Source: Microbacterium atlanticum
Lineage (GTDB): Bacteria > Actinomycetota > Actinomycetes > Actinomycetales > Microbacteriaceae
Length of the DNA: 64,000 nucleotides
Direction of reading: 5' to 3'
Assembly: GCF_015277815.1 (NCBI RefSeq)
Contig: NZ_CP063813.1
Location: 3,472,001-3,536,000, forward strand
The position numbers and the translations under genes were made by a program. Positions 35,271 through 43,640 of the stretch are shown piece by piece. Under the pieces are notes generated by a model, which saw only the letters and a list, made by a program, of their open reading frames with translations, was not told the DNA's origin and ran no database searches. How positions within the stretch are numbered: the stretch's first letter is position 1; each line of letters opens with the position of its first letter.

Positions 35271-35800
35271 CGTGTCGCGACAGGCGAACGGCGCGCCCCC
35301 GCGCTCGGGTGGCACGAAAGGCCTAATCCCCTGCGCGCACACCGCGCGTCGCGACACGTCAACCCCTCGCCCGAGCGCTCGCATGGCACGAAAGGCCACA
35401 TCCCCGGCGCACACCGCGCGTCGCGACACGTCAACCCCTCGCCCCAGCGCTCGCATGGCACGAAAGGCCCCATCCCCGCGCGCACACGGCGTGTCGCGAC
35501 AGGCGAACGGCGCGCCCCAGCGCTCGCATGGCACGAACGGCCACATCCCCGGCGCACACCGCGCGTCGCGACACGTCAACCCCTCGCCCGAGCGCTCACA
35601 TGGCACGAAAGGCCACATCCCCGGCGCACACCGCGCGTCGCGACACGTCAACCCCTCGCCCGAGCGCTCGCATGGCACGAAAGGCCCCTCCCCGGCGCGC
35701 ACACGGCGTGTCGCGACACGTCAACCCCTCGCCCGAGCGCTCGCATGGCATGAAAGGCGCCATCCCCGGCGCCAACACGGCGTGTCGTGACAGGCGAACG
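35271..35800. repeat. Tandem array of about eight 72-74-bp units
   Basis: The half CGYGTCGYGA starts at 35271, 35345, 35417, 35490, 35562, 35634, 35707 and 35781, i.e. every 72-74 bp. Units also share CGAGCGCTCGCATGGCACGAAAGGCC and a CATCCCCG tract (shown here as a description, not a continuous consensus). TGTCGCGACA and CGAGCGCTCG are self-complementary. It fills the gap between the convergent MFS and MarR genes. There are no spacers of the CRISPR kind, since whole units are repeated. Confidence 0.85.
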
Positions 35801-35842
35801 CCGCGGGCGCCACCCCGCGCACGCCGACGGCGGCGAGCAGCC

Positions 35843-36313
35843 TCAGTCCTCGGGGAAGGCCAGGCGGCGCAGGAGGTCGGTGAGAACCTCGCGCTCGTCC
35901 GCCGAGAGCTCCGCGTGCACGCGCTCCTCGGCCAGGCGCGCCGCCTCGCGCGCGGCGGCGACGAGCTCGCGCCCGGCGTCGGTCGCGACGACCACGTTCG
36001 CACGCCGGTCCGACGGGTCGGGCTGCCGCTCGACGAGGTGCCGCGACTGCAGCTCGTCGACGAGGCTGACCACCTGACTGGGGTCGAGGCGGAGGAACTC
36101 GGCGAGGTCCCGCTGCGACGGCCGGGCATCGCCCGAGGCCAGAACGAGCACCGAATACGACCGCGCCTTCAGTCCGTGCGCCGCGAGCGCCGCGTTGCCG
36201 GCGGCGAGCGCGATCGCGTTCGCGCGGGCGAGCAGGAAGCTCACGTCGTCTGCGAGCGCCGAGGCGCGCAGGCCCGGCGGGGCGACGGCGTCGGCGGATT
36301 TCGGCATGGGCAT
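35843..36313 (-). CDS. MarR-family regulator (CouR-like) of the hydroxycinnamate operon
   Basis: 156-residue MarR regulator with HTH PSQRDLAEFLRLDPSQVVSLV (about 66-86) and wing ERQPDPSDRRANVVVAT. Divergent from the SDR/amidohydrolase/ACAD/MaoC/ligase operon, which is the arrangement of CouR, a repressor released by p-coumaroyl-CoA. ATG at 36313; a Met two codons later is also possible. Confidence 0.85.
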   Translation of the reverse strand: MPMPKSADAVAPPGLRASALADDVSFLLARANAIALAAGNAALAAHGLKARSYSVLVLASGDARPSQRDLAEFLRLDPSQVVSLVDELQSRHLVERQPDPSDRRANVVVATDAGRELVAAAREAARLAEERVHAELSADEREVLTDLLRRLAFPED

Positions 36314-36346
36314 GAGCGTAGCCCAGTTCGTGGACGAACGGAATGA

Positions 36347-36375
36347 TTGACTTTTTCAACGGTTGCCGGTTCAAT
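36347..36375 (+). promoter_or_regulatory. Promoter of hydroxycinnamate operon with overlapping MarR-type site
   Basis: -35 TTGACT (36347-36352), 17-bp spacer, -10 TTCAAT (36370-36375). The -35 is part of an inverted repeat TTGA-CTTTT-TCAA (36347-36359), so a bound MarR repressor would block polymerase. The region is AT-rich relative to surroundings. Confidence 0.6.
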
Positions 36376-36440
36376 GGGTGCCGGACCCCCGTCCGGCGCC
36401 CCGCGCCGCGAGCGGACTGCGACACGAAGGAGTCTCACGC

Positions 36441-37394
36441 ATGGCACTCGACGGCACCACGAGCGGCGACACCGCCCGCCCCCTCGACGGCAAGGTCGCG
36501 ATCGTCACCGGCTCGGGCCGGGGCCTCGGCCTCGCCTACGCGCAGGAGCTCGCCCGGCGCGGCGCGGCGGTCGTCGTCAACGACGTCGACGAGGCCACCG
36601 CGGCCGAGGCGGTCGCCAGCATCGAGGCCGAGGGCGGACGCGCCGCCGCAGTGGTCGCCCCCGTCGGCCCCACCGAGACTGCGAAGCAGCTGGTGCGGAC
36701 CGCCGTCGACACCTTCGGCCGGCTCGACATCCTCGTCACCAACGCCGGCGTGCTGCGCGACACCGTGCTGTGGAAGATGAGCGACGACGACTTCGACACC
36801 GTCATCAACGTGCACCTGCGCGGCACCTTCACGTGCGTGCGCGAGGCCGCCACCTGGATGCGCGAGAACGAGGTCGCCGGCCGCATCATCGCCATCGGGT
36901 CGCCGACCGGCCAGCGCGGCAACTTCGGCCAGACAAACTACGCCGCCGCGAAGGCCGGCATCGTCGGCATGGTGCGCACCTGGGCCCTCGAGCTCAAGCG
37001 CGCGGGCATCACTGCCAACGCCGTCATCCCGGTGGCTGCGACCGCGATGACCGCGACCGTCCCCTACTTCGCCGCCGCGGTCGAGGCCGAGGCCGCGGGC
37101 GAGCCGATGCCCGCATTCTTCCGCCACGACCTCGGATTCGGCACGTCGGAGGACGTCGCGGGGCTCATCGCGTTCCTGGCGTCGGATGCCGCAGCCGGCG
37201 TCACCGGTCAGGCCATCGGCATCGGCGGCGACAGGCTGCAGCTGTGGTCGCACCCCGAGGCTGTCGCGACCGCGTACCACGACGGCGGCTGGTCGTACGA
37301 CGACCTGGCCTCGGGCTTCGGCGACGCGATCGGCGACCTGCAGACGGTCGGTGAGAAGTTCCCGCCGCTTCCCGAAGACCTCCAGCGGTCATGA
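36441..37394 (+). CDS. SDR-family 3-hydroxyacyl-CoA dehydrogenase-like protein (CouN-like)
   Basis: 317-residue short-chain dehydrogenase: cofactor motif TGSGRGLGLAYA (about 23-34), NAGV, and the catalytic Ser...Tyr-Lys in GSPTGQRGNFGQTNYAAAK. Proposed to oxidise the beta-hydroxy-arylpropionyl-CoA to the beta-keto thioester. The 50-residue C-terminal tail past the Rossmann domain is longer than in minimal SDRs. First gene of the operon, with GAAGGAG upstream. Confidence 0.8.
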   Translation: MALDGTTSGDTARPLDGKVAIVTGSGRGLGLAYAQELARRGAAVVVNDVDEATAAEAVASIEAEGGRAAAVVAPVGPTETAKQLVRTAVDTFGRLDILVTNAGVLRDTVLWKMSDDDFDTVINVHLRGTFTCVREAATWMRENEVAGRIIAIGSPTGQRGNFGQTNYAAAKAGIVGMVRTWALELKRAGITANAVIPVAATAMTATVPYFAAAVEAEAAGEPMPAFFRHDLGFGTSEDVAGLIAFLASDAAAGVTGQAIGIGGDRLQLWSHPEAVATAYHDGGWSYDDLASGFGDAIGDLQTVGEKFPPLPEDLQRS

Positions 37395-38278
37395 CCCGCT
37401 ACGAGCCGGCGATCGACCTCGACGCGATCACGGCCATCGACGTGCATGTGCACATCGAGGTCGATGGGCACGGGCACGCGTCGCTGCCGGACGACCTCGC
37501 CGCCGCCGCCGCGCGGTACTTCTCAACCGACGGCCCGAACCCCGACCTCGACTCCATCGCCGCGTACTACCGCGAGCGCCGCATGGCGGCCGTCGTCTTC
37601 ACCGTCGACGCCGAGACGCAGCTCGGACACGCTCCGCTCTCCAGCGAAGACATCGCCGAGGGCGCCGCCCGCAACAACGACGTGCTCATCCCGTTCGGCT
37701 CGGTCGATCCGCGCCGGACCGACGCGCTCGACCGCGCGCGACGCCTCCTCGACGAGCACGGCGTGCGCGGCTTCAAGTTCCACCCGACCGTGCAGGGCTT
37801 CGACCCGTCGGACGAGGCCCACTTCCCGCTCTACGAACTGCTGCAGGAAGAAGGCGTCGTCGCGCTGTTCCACACCGGCCAGACCGGAATCGGCGCCGGG
37901 CTCCCCGGCGGACGCGGCCTCCTGCTCGGCCTGTCCAACCCGATCCTGCTCGACCCGGTCGCCGCGCGCTTCCCCGCGCTGCAGATCATCATGGCCCACC
38001 CTTCGGTGCCGTGGCAGGACGAGGCGCTCTCGGTCGCGACGCACAAGCACAACACGTGGATCGACCTGTCGGGGTGGAGCCCAAAGTACTTCCCCGAGTC
38101 ACTCGTGCGCGCCGCCAACTCGTACCTCAAGAAGCGCATCCTGTTCGGCTCGGACTTCCCGCTGCTCACGCCCGACCGCTGGATGAGGGATGCCGAGACG
38201 GTGGGCTCCTTCAAGCCGGAGGTCCTGCCCGGCATCCTGAAGGACAACGCCGCGCGCCTGTTCGGACTCGGCGGCTGA
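37391..38278 (+). CDS. Amidohydrolase-family metal hydrolase (CouO-like)
   Basis: 295-residue amidohydrolase-2 protein: metal ligands in DVHVHIE (HxH, about 17-23), FKFHPTVQGF, LFHTGQTG, MAHPSVPW and the Asp in FGSDFPLL. The family includes aromatic decarboxylases (gamma-resorcylate, ACMSD); in the hydroxycinnamate cluster a member of this superfamily removes the acetyl unit by hydrolysing the beta-keto thioester. ATGA overlap with the SDR. Confidence 0.75.
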   Translation: MTRYEPAIDLDAITAIDVHVHIEVDGHGHASLPDDLAAAAARYFSTDGPNPDLDSIAAYYRERRMAAVVFTVDAETQLGHAPLSSEDIAEGAARNNDVLIPFGSVDPRRTDALDRARRLLDEHGVRGFKFHPTVQGFDPSDEAHFPLYELLQEEGVVALFHTGQTGIGAGLPGGRGLLLGLSNPILLDPVAARFPALQIIMAHPSVPWQDEALSVATHKHNTWIDLSGWSPKYFPESLVRAANSYLKKRILFGSDFPLLTPDRWMRDAETVGSFKPEVLPGILKDNAARLFGLGG

Positions 38279-38279
38279 C

Positions 38280-39470
38280 ATGCCCTCCCTCGAGGCCGAT
38301 GCGACGTTCGGGTTCGACCCGTACGCCATCGCGGCCGCGCACCTGAGCCCGGCCGCGCGCGCCGCACTGGGGCGGCTGCAGGAGACGCTGGACGGCAGCA
38401 TCCGTCCCCTCCTCGCCGAGGCGTGGGAGACGGCGACCATGCCGGACGGCGTGCTCGAGGCACTGATCCCGCTCGACCTGATGCAGCCGGAGGCGGTGGA
38501 TGCCGCCGAGGCGGGTTCGAGCATGTTCGCAGGGTTCCGCAACTACGTGCTGGCACGCACCGACGTCTCGGTGGCGACGCTGTACAACGCGCAATCGGGG
38601 CTGTTCCGCACGGCTGTCGCGCTCGGCGGATCGCCCGCACAAGCGGCGGAGCTCGACCCGCGGGTGCGCAGCTTCGACCTCAAGGGAGTGTTCGCGCTCA
38701 CCGAGCCCGAGCACGGGTCCGACATCGCCGGCGGGCTGGCGACGACGGCACGGCGCGACGGCGGCGAGTGGGTGATCGACGGCCGCAAGAAGTGGATCGG
38801 CGGGGCCGCGGCATCCGACGTCCTGGTGGTGTTCGCGCGCGACGTCGACGATCACGCGGTGAAGGCATTCCTCGTGCCGACCGGTGCCGCCGGGGTGCGG
38901 CTCGAGGCGATCGCCGGCAAGGTCGCGCTGCGGCCCATGCAGAACGCGCTCATCACGCTCGACGGCGTGCGCGTCGGCGAGGCGACGCGCCTTGCGAACG
39001 TGAACGGCTGGCGCGACGTCGCCGGCATCCTGCGCGCCATGCGCTCCGACGTGGCGTGGATCGCCGCGGGGCTGCAGGCCGGAGCGCTGGACGCGGCCGT
39101 GCGCTACGTGCGCGAGCGGCACCAGTTCGAGCGGCCCATCGGCGGCTTCCAGCTCGTGCAGGAGAAGCTCGCCCGCATGCTCGGCAACACCGTCGCCTCC
39201 CTGGCGATGGTGACGCAGCTCTCGGCGCACCAGGACCGGGGCGAGTTCGCCGACGAGAACTCGGCGCTGGCGAAGCTGCAGACCGCGCGCCTGGCCCGCG
39301 AGACCGTAGCCCTCGGCCGCGAGGTGCTCGGCGGCAACGGCATCCTGCTCGAACACGACGTCGCCCGGTTCTTCGCCGACGCCGAGGCCGTGTACTCGTA
39401 CGAGGGCACGCACGAGATCAACGCCCTCATCGTCGGCCGCGCGCTCACCGGCGCGTCGGCCTTCACCTGA
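38280..39470 (+). CDS. Acyl-CoA dehydrogenase
   Basis: 396-residue FAD acyl-CoA dehydrogenase of the glutaryl-CoA-dehydrogenase-like branch. FAD/substrate motif ALTEPEHGSDIAGG (about 140-153), catalytic Glu in YSYEGTHEINALIVGRAL near the C-terminus. It may oxidise arylpropionyl-CoA (for example dihydro-coumaroyl-CoA) to the cinnamoyl-CoA level, widening the operon's substrates. Starts one base after the previous stop. Confidence 0.85.
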   Translation: MPSLEADATFGFDPYAIAAAHLSPAARAALGRLQETLDGSIRPLLAEAWETATMPDGVLEALIPLDLMQPEAVDAAEAGSSMFAGFRNYVLARTDVSVATLYNAQSGLFRTAVALGGSPAQAAELDPRVRSFDLKGVFALTEPEHGSDIAGGLATTARRDGGEWVIDGRKKWIGGAAASDVLVVFARDVDDHAVKAFLVPTGAAGVRLEAIAGKVALRPMQNALITLDGVRVGEATRLANVNGWRDVAGILRAMRSDVAWIAAGLQAGALDAAVRYVRERHQFERPIGGFQLVQEKLARMLGNTVASLAMVTQLSAHQDRGEFADENSALAKLQTARLARETVALGREVLGGNGILLEHDVARFFADAEAVYSYEGTHEINALIVGRALTGASAFT

Positions 39471-39491
39471 ACCACCCATCAAGGAGGACCC

Positions 39492-39944
39492 ATGACCACC
39501 ACCGTCGCCTACGACGACATCCCCGGCCTCGCCGGCACCGACCTCGGCTGGACCGAGTGGCTCGAGGTCACGCAGGACCGCGTGAACCTCTTCGCCGACG
39601 CCACCGATGACCACCAGTGGATCCACGTCGACCCCGAGCGCGCGGCCGAGGGTCCGTTCGGCGGCCCGATCGCGCACGGCTTCCTGTCGCTCTCGCTCAC
39701 CGTGAAGTTCTGGTCGGAGCTGTTCGACGCGACCGGGGTCACGACGCGCGTGAACTACGGGCTGGACAAGGTGCGCTTCGTCTCGCCGGTCAAGGTCGGC
39801 GCGCGCGTGCGCATGAACGCCGTGATCGACGAGGTCACCGAGGTGCGCGGCGGCTACCAGTTCGCCGTCGACCAGACCATCGAGATCGAGGGCGCCGAGA
39901 AGCCCGCCGTCGTGGCCCGCGGCCTGTACCGCTTCTACGCCTGA
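39492..39944 (+). CDS. MaoC-family enoyl-CoA hydratase (CouM-like)
   Basis: 150-residue hotdog hydratase with the hydratase-2 motif FADATDDHQWIHVDPERA (about 35-52), whose Asp and His are catalytic. Proposed to hydrate the 4-hydroxycinnamoyl-CoA double bond. AAGGAGG precedes the ATG. Confidence 0.85.
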   Translation: MTTTVAYDDIPGLAGTDLGWTEWLEVTQDRVNLFADATDDHQWIHVDPERAAEGPFGGPIAHGFLSLSLTVKFWSELFDATGVTTRVNYGLDKVRFVSPVKVGARVRMNAVIDEVTEVRGGYQFAVDQTIEIEGAEKPAVVARGLYRFYA

Positions 39945-39986
39945 CCGCGGCGACGACCGCCTCCTCGAAGGAGAGGACCGCAAACG

Positions 39987-41507
39987 ATGCACAAGGGGAT
40001 CGGGTTCTGGCTCGCCAAGCGGCGGCTCAAGGACCCCGCCAAGCAGGCCGTCGTCTTCGGCGACGACGTGCTGACGTACCGCGACCTGGCGGATGCCGCC
40101 GACCACGTCGCCGCCGTGCTGTGGCATCGCGGCATCCGCAAGGGTGACGCCGTCGCCTACATCGGCGAGAACAGCCCGCAGTTCCTGGAGGTGATGTTCG
40201 GCGCAGCCCAGCTCGGCGCCGTCTTCGTACCGGTGAACACGCGGCTCGCCGCCCCCGAGGTGACGCACGTGCTCGTCGACTCGGGCGCGCGCGCCGTCGT
40301 GCTCGACGCCGAGTTCCTCGACCGCGCGATGCCGGGCGTCGAGGCGGGGCGGATCGCCCACGTGATCGTCACCGGCGCGGGAGTGCCCGAGCATCCCGGG
40401 CTGAACCGCCTGCTCGCCGAGGCGCCCGGCGGTCACACCGTCGCCGACGTGGAGCTCGCAGACCCGGCGGCCATCGTCTACACGTCGGGCACCACCGGCC
40501 GCCCGAAGGGCGCCGTGCTCAGCCACGGCAACCTCACGTGGGTCGCGGTGAACTGCATCGTCGACTACGACGTCGTGTCGACCGACAGGTCGCTCATGAT
40601 CTCGCCGCTGTTCCACGTCGCCTCGCTCGGCATGGGGGCGCTCCCGGTGATCCTCAAGGGGGCCACGCTCGTGCTCGAGAAGGGCTTCGAGCCGGGACGC
40701 GCGCTGTCGCTCATCGAGCGGCACGGCATCACCATGCTCAGCGGCGTGCCGACGACGTATCAGATGATGGCCGACCATTCCGCGTGGGCGTCCACGGACC
40801 TCTCCTCACTGCAGAAGCTGACGTGCGGCGGATCGGCGGTGCCGACGCGCATCCTCAACGCGTACGAGGAGCGCGGCCTGTCGTTCTCGCAGGGCTACGG
40901 CATGACCGAGACCTCCCCGGGCGCCACCTCGCTGTCGCCCACCAAGACGCGCGAGAAGCAGGGCAGCGTCGGGCTCCCGCACTTCTTCACCGACGTGCGG
41001 ATCACCGACGAGCGCGGCGACGTCGTTCCGCGGGGAACCGTCGGCGAGATCGAGGTCGCGGGACCCAACGTGTTCCTCGGCTACCACGGGCTGCCCGCCG
41101 AGACGGCCGCCGTGTTCACCGACGACGGCTGGTACCGCTCCGGCGACCTCGGCTACCTCGACCCGGAGGGCTACCTCTACATCTCCGATCGCCTCAAGGA
41201 CATGATCATCTCGGGCGGCGAGAACATCTACCCCGCCGAGGTCGAGAACCTCATCGCCGACATCGAGGGCATCTCGGGCGTCGCGGTGGTCGGCGTCCCC
41301 GACGAGCGCTGGGGCGAGGTGCCGTGGGCGGTCGTCACGCTCCGCGAGGGCGCCGAGGTCGACACCGAGACGGTGCGCCGCCACCTCGACGGGCTGCTCG
41401 CCCGCTACAAGCTGCCGAAGAACGTCGTGGTGGTCGACGACCTGCCGCGCACGGCATCCGGAAAGGTCCGCAAGGCCGACCTGCGCGCGAGATTCGGCGG
41501 CAGCTGA
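39987..41507 (+). CDS. Aryl/acyl-CoA synthetase (CouL/feruloyl-CoA-synthetase-like)
   Basis: 506-residue ANL-superfamily ligase: P-loop YTSGTTGRPKGAVLSHGN (about 165-182), GYGMTETSPG, YRSGDLGYLD, RLKDMIISGGENIYPAE and the C-terminal Lys in RTASGKVRK. It adenylates the acid and transfers it to CoA, the entry step of the pathway. The context of hydratase, SDR and amidohydrolase suggests p-coumarate, ferulate or a related acid. Confidence 0.85.
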   Translation: MHKGIGFWLAKRRLKDPAKQAVVFGDDVLTYRDLADAADHVAAVLWHRGIRKGDAVAYIGENSPQFLEVMFGAAQLGAVFVPVNTRLAAPEVTHVLVDSGARAVVLDAEFLDRAMPGVEAGRIAHVIVTGAGVPEHPGLNRLLAEAPGGHTVADVELADPAAIVYTSGTTGRPKGAVLSHGNLTWVAVNCIVDYDVVSTDRSLMISPLFHVASLGMGALPVILKGATLVLEKGFEPGRALSLIERHGITMLSGVPTTYQMMADHSAWASTDLSSLQKLTCGGSAVPTRILNAYEERGLSFSQGYGMTETSPGATSLSPTKTREKQGSVGLPHFFTDVRITDERGDVVPRGTVGEIEVAGPNVFLGYHGLPAETAAVFTDDGWYRSGDLGYLDPEGYLYISDRLKDMIISGGENIYPAEVENLIADIEGISGVAVVGVPDERWGEVPWAVVTLREGAEVDTETVRRHLDGLLARYKLPKNVVVVDDLPRTASGKVRKADLRARFGGS

Positions 41508-41508
41508 C

Positions 41509-41973
41509 ATGACGGCGCACGAGCCGCCCGTCCCCGGGCTCGAGCGGTCGTTCGAGGTCGTGGCCGACCTCGGTCCGCTCGAGGACCACGGGACGACCCG
41601 CGCCGGGCATCGCCGCATCATCCCCGTGGTGGGCGGGACCATCGCCGGCGACTTCCGCGGAACGATCCTGCCGGGCGGCGCCGATTGGCAGACCGTCCGC
41701 GCCGACGGCTCGATCGAGATCGACGGCCGCTACAGCGCGCGCGGCGACGACGGGTCGCTGCTGTACATCCGCGCGCAGGGCGTGCGCAGCGGCGACCCCG
41801 CCGTGCTGGAGGCGCTGCTGCGCGGGGACGACGTCGACCCGGCGGCGTACTACTTCCGCGCCGCCCTGACGCTGGAGAGCGCCACGCGGCCGGAGTTCGA
41901 GCGGGCGGTCTACCTCGCGTCCTACATCCGCGAGGCGAGCCGCGTGCGCTACGTCGCCTACCGCGTGACCTGA
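41509..41973 (+). CDS. DUF3237-family protein
   Basis: 154-residue protein with the DUF3237 pattern (RRIIPVVGGTIAGDFRGTILPGGADWQ, here given in part; YYFRAALTLES). Function unknown; members often sit in aromatic and terpenoid catabolic operons. Starts one base after the ligase stop, so it is the last gene of the operon. A role as lyase or accessory hydratase is speculation. Confidence 0.75.
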   Translation: MTAHEPPVPGLERSFEVVADLGPLEDHGTTRAGHRRIIPVVGGTIAGDFRGTILPGGADWQTVRADGSIEIDGRYSARGDDGSLLYIRAQGVRSGDPAVLEALLRGDDVDPAAYYFRAALTLESATRPEFERAVYLASYIREASRVRYVAYRVT

Positions 41974-42015
41974 GGCCAGCCCCCGACAGCGACGGGCCGG
42001 CGGGGAGCGCTCTGG

Positions 42016-42840
42016 TCAGTCGACGAGACCGGCGAAGTCCCGCACGGCGGGGAAGGCGAACTCGCGGTGCCGGCGCGTGAACAGCTCGGCGGAGCGGTCG
42101 GCGGGCCAGTCGTCGTCCATGTACTGACGCGGCAGCCGGGGATCCGCGCGCAGCAGCGCGAGCCAGTCGGCCACGAGCAGCGTGCGCGCGGTGACGGGCG
42201 GGAGGTCGGATGCCGCATCCTCCCGTTCCCAGTGCGCGATGAACTCCAGATGCGCGTCGCGGATGCGCTCGATGTCCCACGCGACGCGCACCGCATCGGC
42301 CATCGGGAACCCGTCGAGCTCCGACGCCGAGAACGCCGTGATGGAGCCCGGCGGCAGGTCGGGGATGATGGCATCCAGCGCGGCGGCGAGATCCCGCGCG
42401 CCCGGCGCGATCCACAGCCCGTCGCGCAGCACCGCGAACCCCGACCAGGTCAGGGCCGCCCGCAGGCGGTGCCGCAGGTCACGCAGGTGCTCCGGCACGC
42501 TGAAGGTCACCAGCGTCCAGCCCTCGCCCTGCGGCTCGAAGGGCGCCGGGCCGTTCACGCGGCCGGATGCCTCGCGCAGCACCTCGCTGCCGTGCGCGGT
42601 CAGCTCGAACCCGATCTCGCGGCCCAGGCGCCGGCGCTCGAGGAGGCCGCTGGCCACCATGCGGTCGAGGTTCGTGCGCACGGCGGAGGCCGCCACGCCC
42701 GCGCTCTCGAGCGCGCCGATCAGCACGCTCGCCCGCAGCGGAGCGAAGTAGCGGTCGCACACGAACTCGCCGAAGAACGCCAGCAGCAGCTGCCGCGGCT
42801 TGCGCGTGAGGACCGAGCCTTCGAGGGGGAGAACGCTCAC
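42016..42840 (-). CDS. PaaX-family transcriptional repressor
   Basis: 274-residue PaaX-like protein: N-terminal winged HTH (LLLAFFGEFVCDRY, AVRTNLDRMVASGLLERRRLG), central domain with GEGWTLVTFSVPE and LRDGLWIAPG, and C-terminal domain ending FTRRHREFAFPAV. PaaX regulators respond to aryl-CoA thioesters. GTG start overlaps the ABC ATPase stop by 4 nt, so it is co-expressed with the transporter it may regulate. Confidence 0.85.
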   Translation of the reverse strand: MSVLPLEGSVLTRKPRQLLLAFFGEFVCDRYFAPLRASVLIGALESAGVAASAVRTNLDRMVASGLLERRRLGREIGFELTAHGSEVLREASGRVNGPAPFEPQGEGWTLVTFSVPEHLRDLRHRLRAALTWSGFAVLRDGLWIAPGARDLAAALDAIIPDLPPGSITAFSASELDGFPMADAVRVAWDIERIRDAHLEFIAHWEREDAASDLPPVTARTLLVADWLALLRADPRLPRQYMDDDWPADRSAELFTRRHREFAFPAVRDFAGLVD

Positions 42841-43640
42841 GCGGGCTCCGGGCGCACGGCCTCGCCGCGCTTCGCGCGCTGGATCTGCTCGTACACGTGC
42901 GTGCGCAGCTCGGTGAAGCGCGGCAGCGCGCGCGTCGTGATCTGGTCGCGCTCGGGCGCGAGGTCGATCGCGAGGTCCTCCTGCACCCAGGTCGGCGACT
43001 TCGACAGCACGACGACCCGCTCGCCGAGGTACACCGACTCGTCGATGTCGTGCGTCACGAAGAGGATCGACATCCCGCGCTCGCGGTGGAGCTTGCGCAC
43101 CAGGTCCTCCAGATCGGCCCGGGTCTGTGCGTCGACGGCGGCGAACGGCTCGTCCATGATGAGCACCTCGGGCTGGTACGCGACGGCGCGGGCGATCGCG
43201 ACGCGCTGCTGCATGCCGCCCGACAGCTGCCACGGGTAGCTCTTCGAGGCGTGGTCCAGGCCCACCGCGGTGAGGGCATCGTCGATGAGACGGTCGCGGT
43301 CTGCGCGCGACAGCTTCTTGTGCTTGAGCGGAAGCTCGACGTTCCCCCGCACCGTGAGCCACGGGTACAGGCTGCGGCCGTACTCCTGGAAGACGAGCGC
43401 CATGTTCGGCGGCGGCGACGTCACGCGCTTGCCGTCGAGCTCGACCACGCCCTCGGTGGGCTTCAGCAGGCCGGCGATGCACTTCAGCAGCGTCGTCTTG
43501 CCGCACCCGCTCGGGCCGACGATGCACACCAGCTCGCCGGCATCCATCCGGAAGCTGATGTCGCCGATCGCCTCGACGTCGCCCGTCGTCGATTCGTACA
43601 CCTTGCGCAGGTGCTCGACGTTCAGAAGCGTCTCACGCAC
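42837..43640 (-). CDS. ABC transporter ATPase, NitT/TauT family
   Basis: 267-residue ATPase: Walker A VGPSGCGKTTLL (about 42-53), Q-loop FQEYGRSL, signature LSGGMQQR, Walker B VLIMDEPF, H-loop VTHD. Relatives energise import of sulfonates, nitrate, phthalate and other aromatic acids. GTG start overlapping the permease gene by 8 nt. Confidence 0.92.
   Translation of the reverse strand: MRETLLNVEHLRKVYESTTGDVEAIGDISFRMDAGELVCIVGPSGCGKTTLLKCIAGLLKPTEGVVELDGKRVTSPPPNMALVFQEYGRSLYPWLTVRGNVELPLKHKKLSRADRDRLIDDALTAVGLDHASKSYPWQLSGGMQQRVAIARAVAYQPEVLIMDEPFAAVDAQTRADLEDLVRKLHRERGMSILFVTHDIDESVYLGERVVVLSKSPTWVQEDLAIDLAPERDQITTRALPRFTELRTHVYEQIQRAKRGEAVRPEPA

Noticed and set aside
35259..35753. Repetitive proteins readable through the 35.3-kb array in several frames
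   Set aside because: They only translate the DNA repeat, exist in several frames on both strands, and have no start context or family.
35271..35800. Possible CRISPR array
   Set aside because: Entire 72-74-bp units repeat, with no unique spacers between short constant repeats, and there are no cas genes in the window.
38211..40778. Very long minus-strand open frame (855 codons) opposite the acyl-CoA dehydrogenase, MaoC and ligase genes
   Set aside because: It is antisense to well-recognised genes; composition is Arg/His/Gly-rich with no family motif. Such shadow frames are normal at this GC content.
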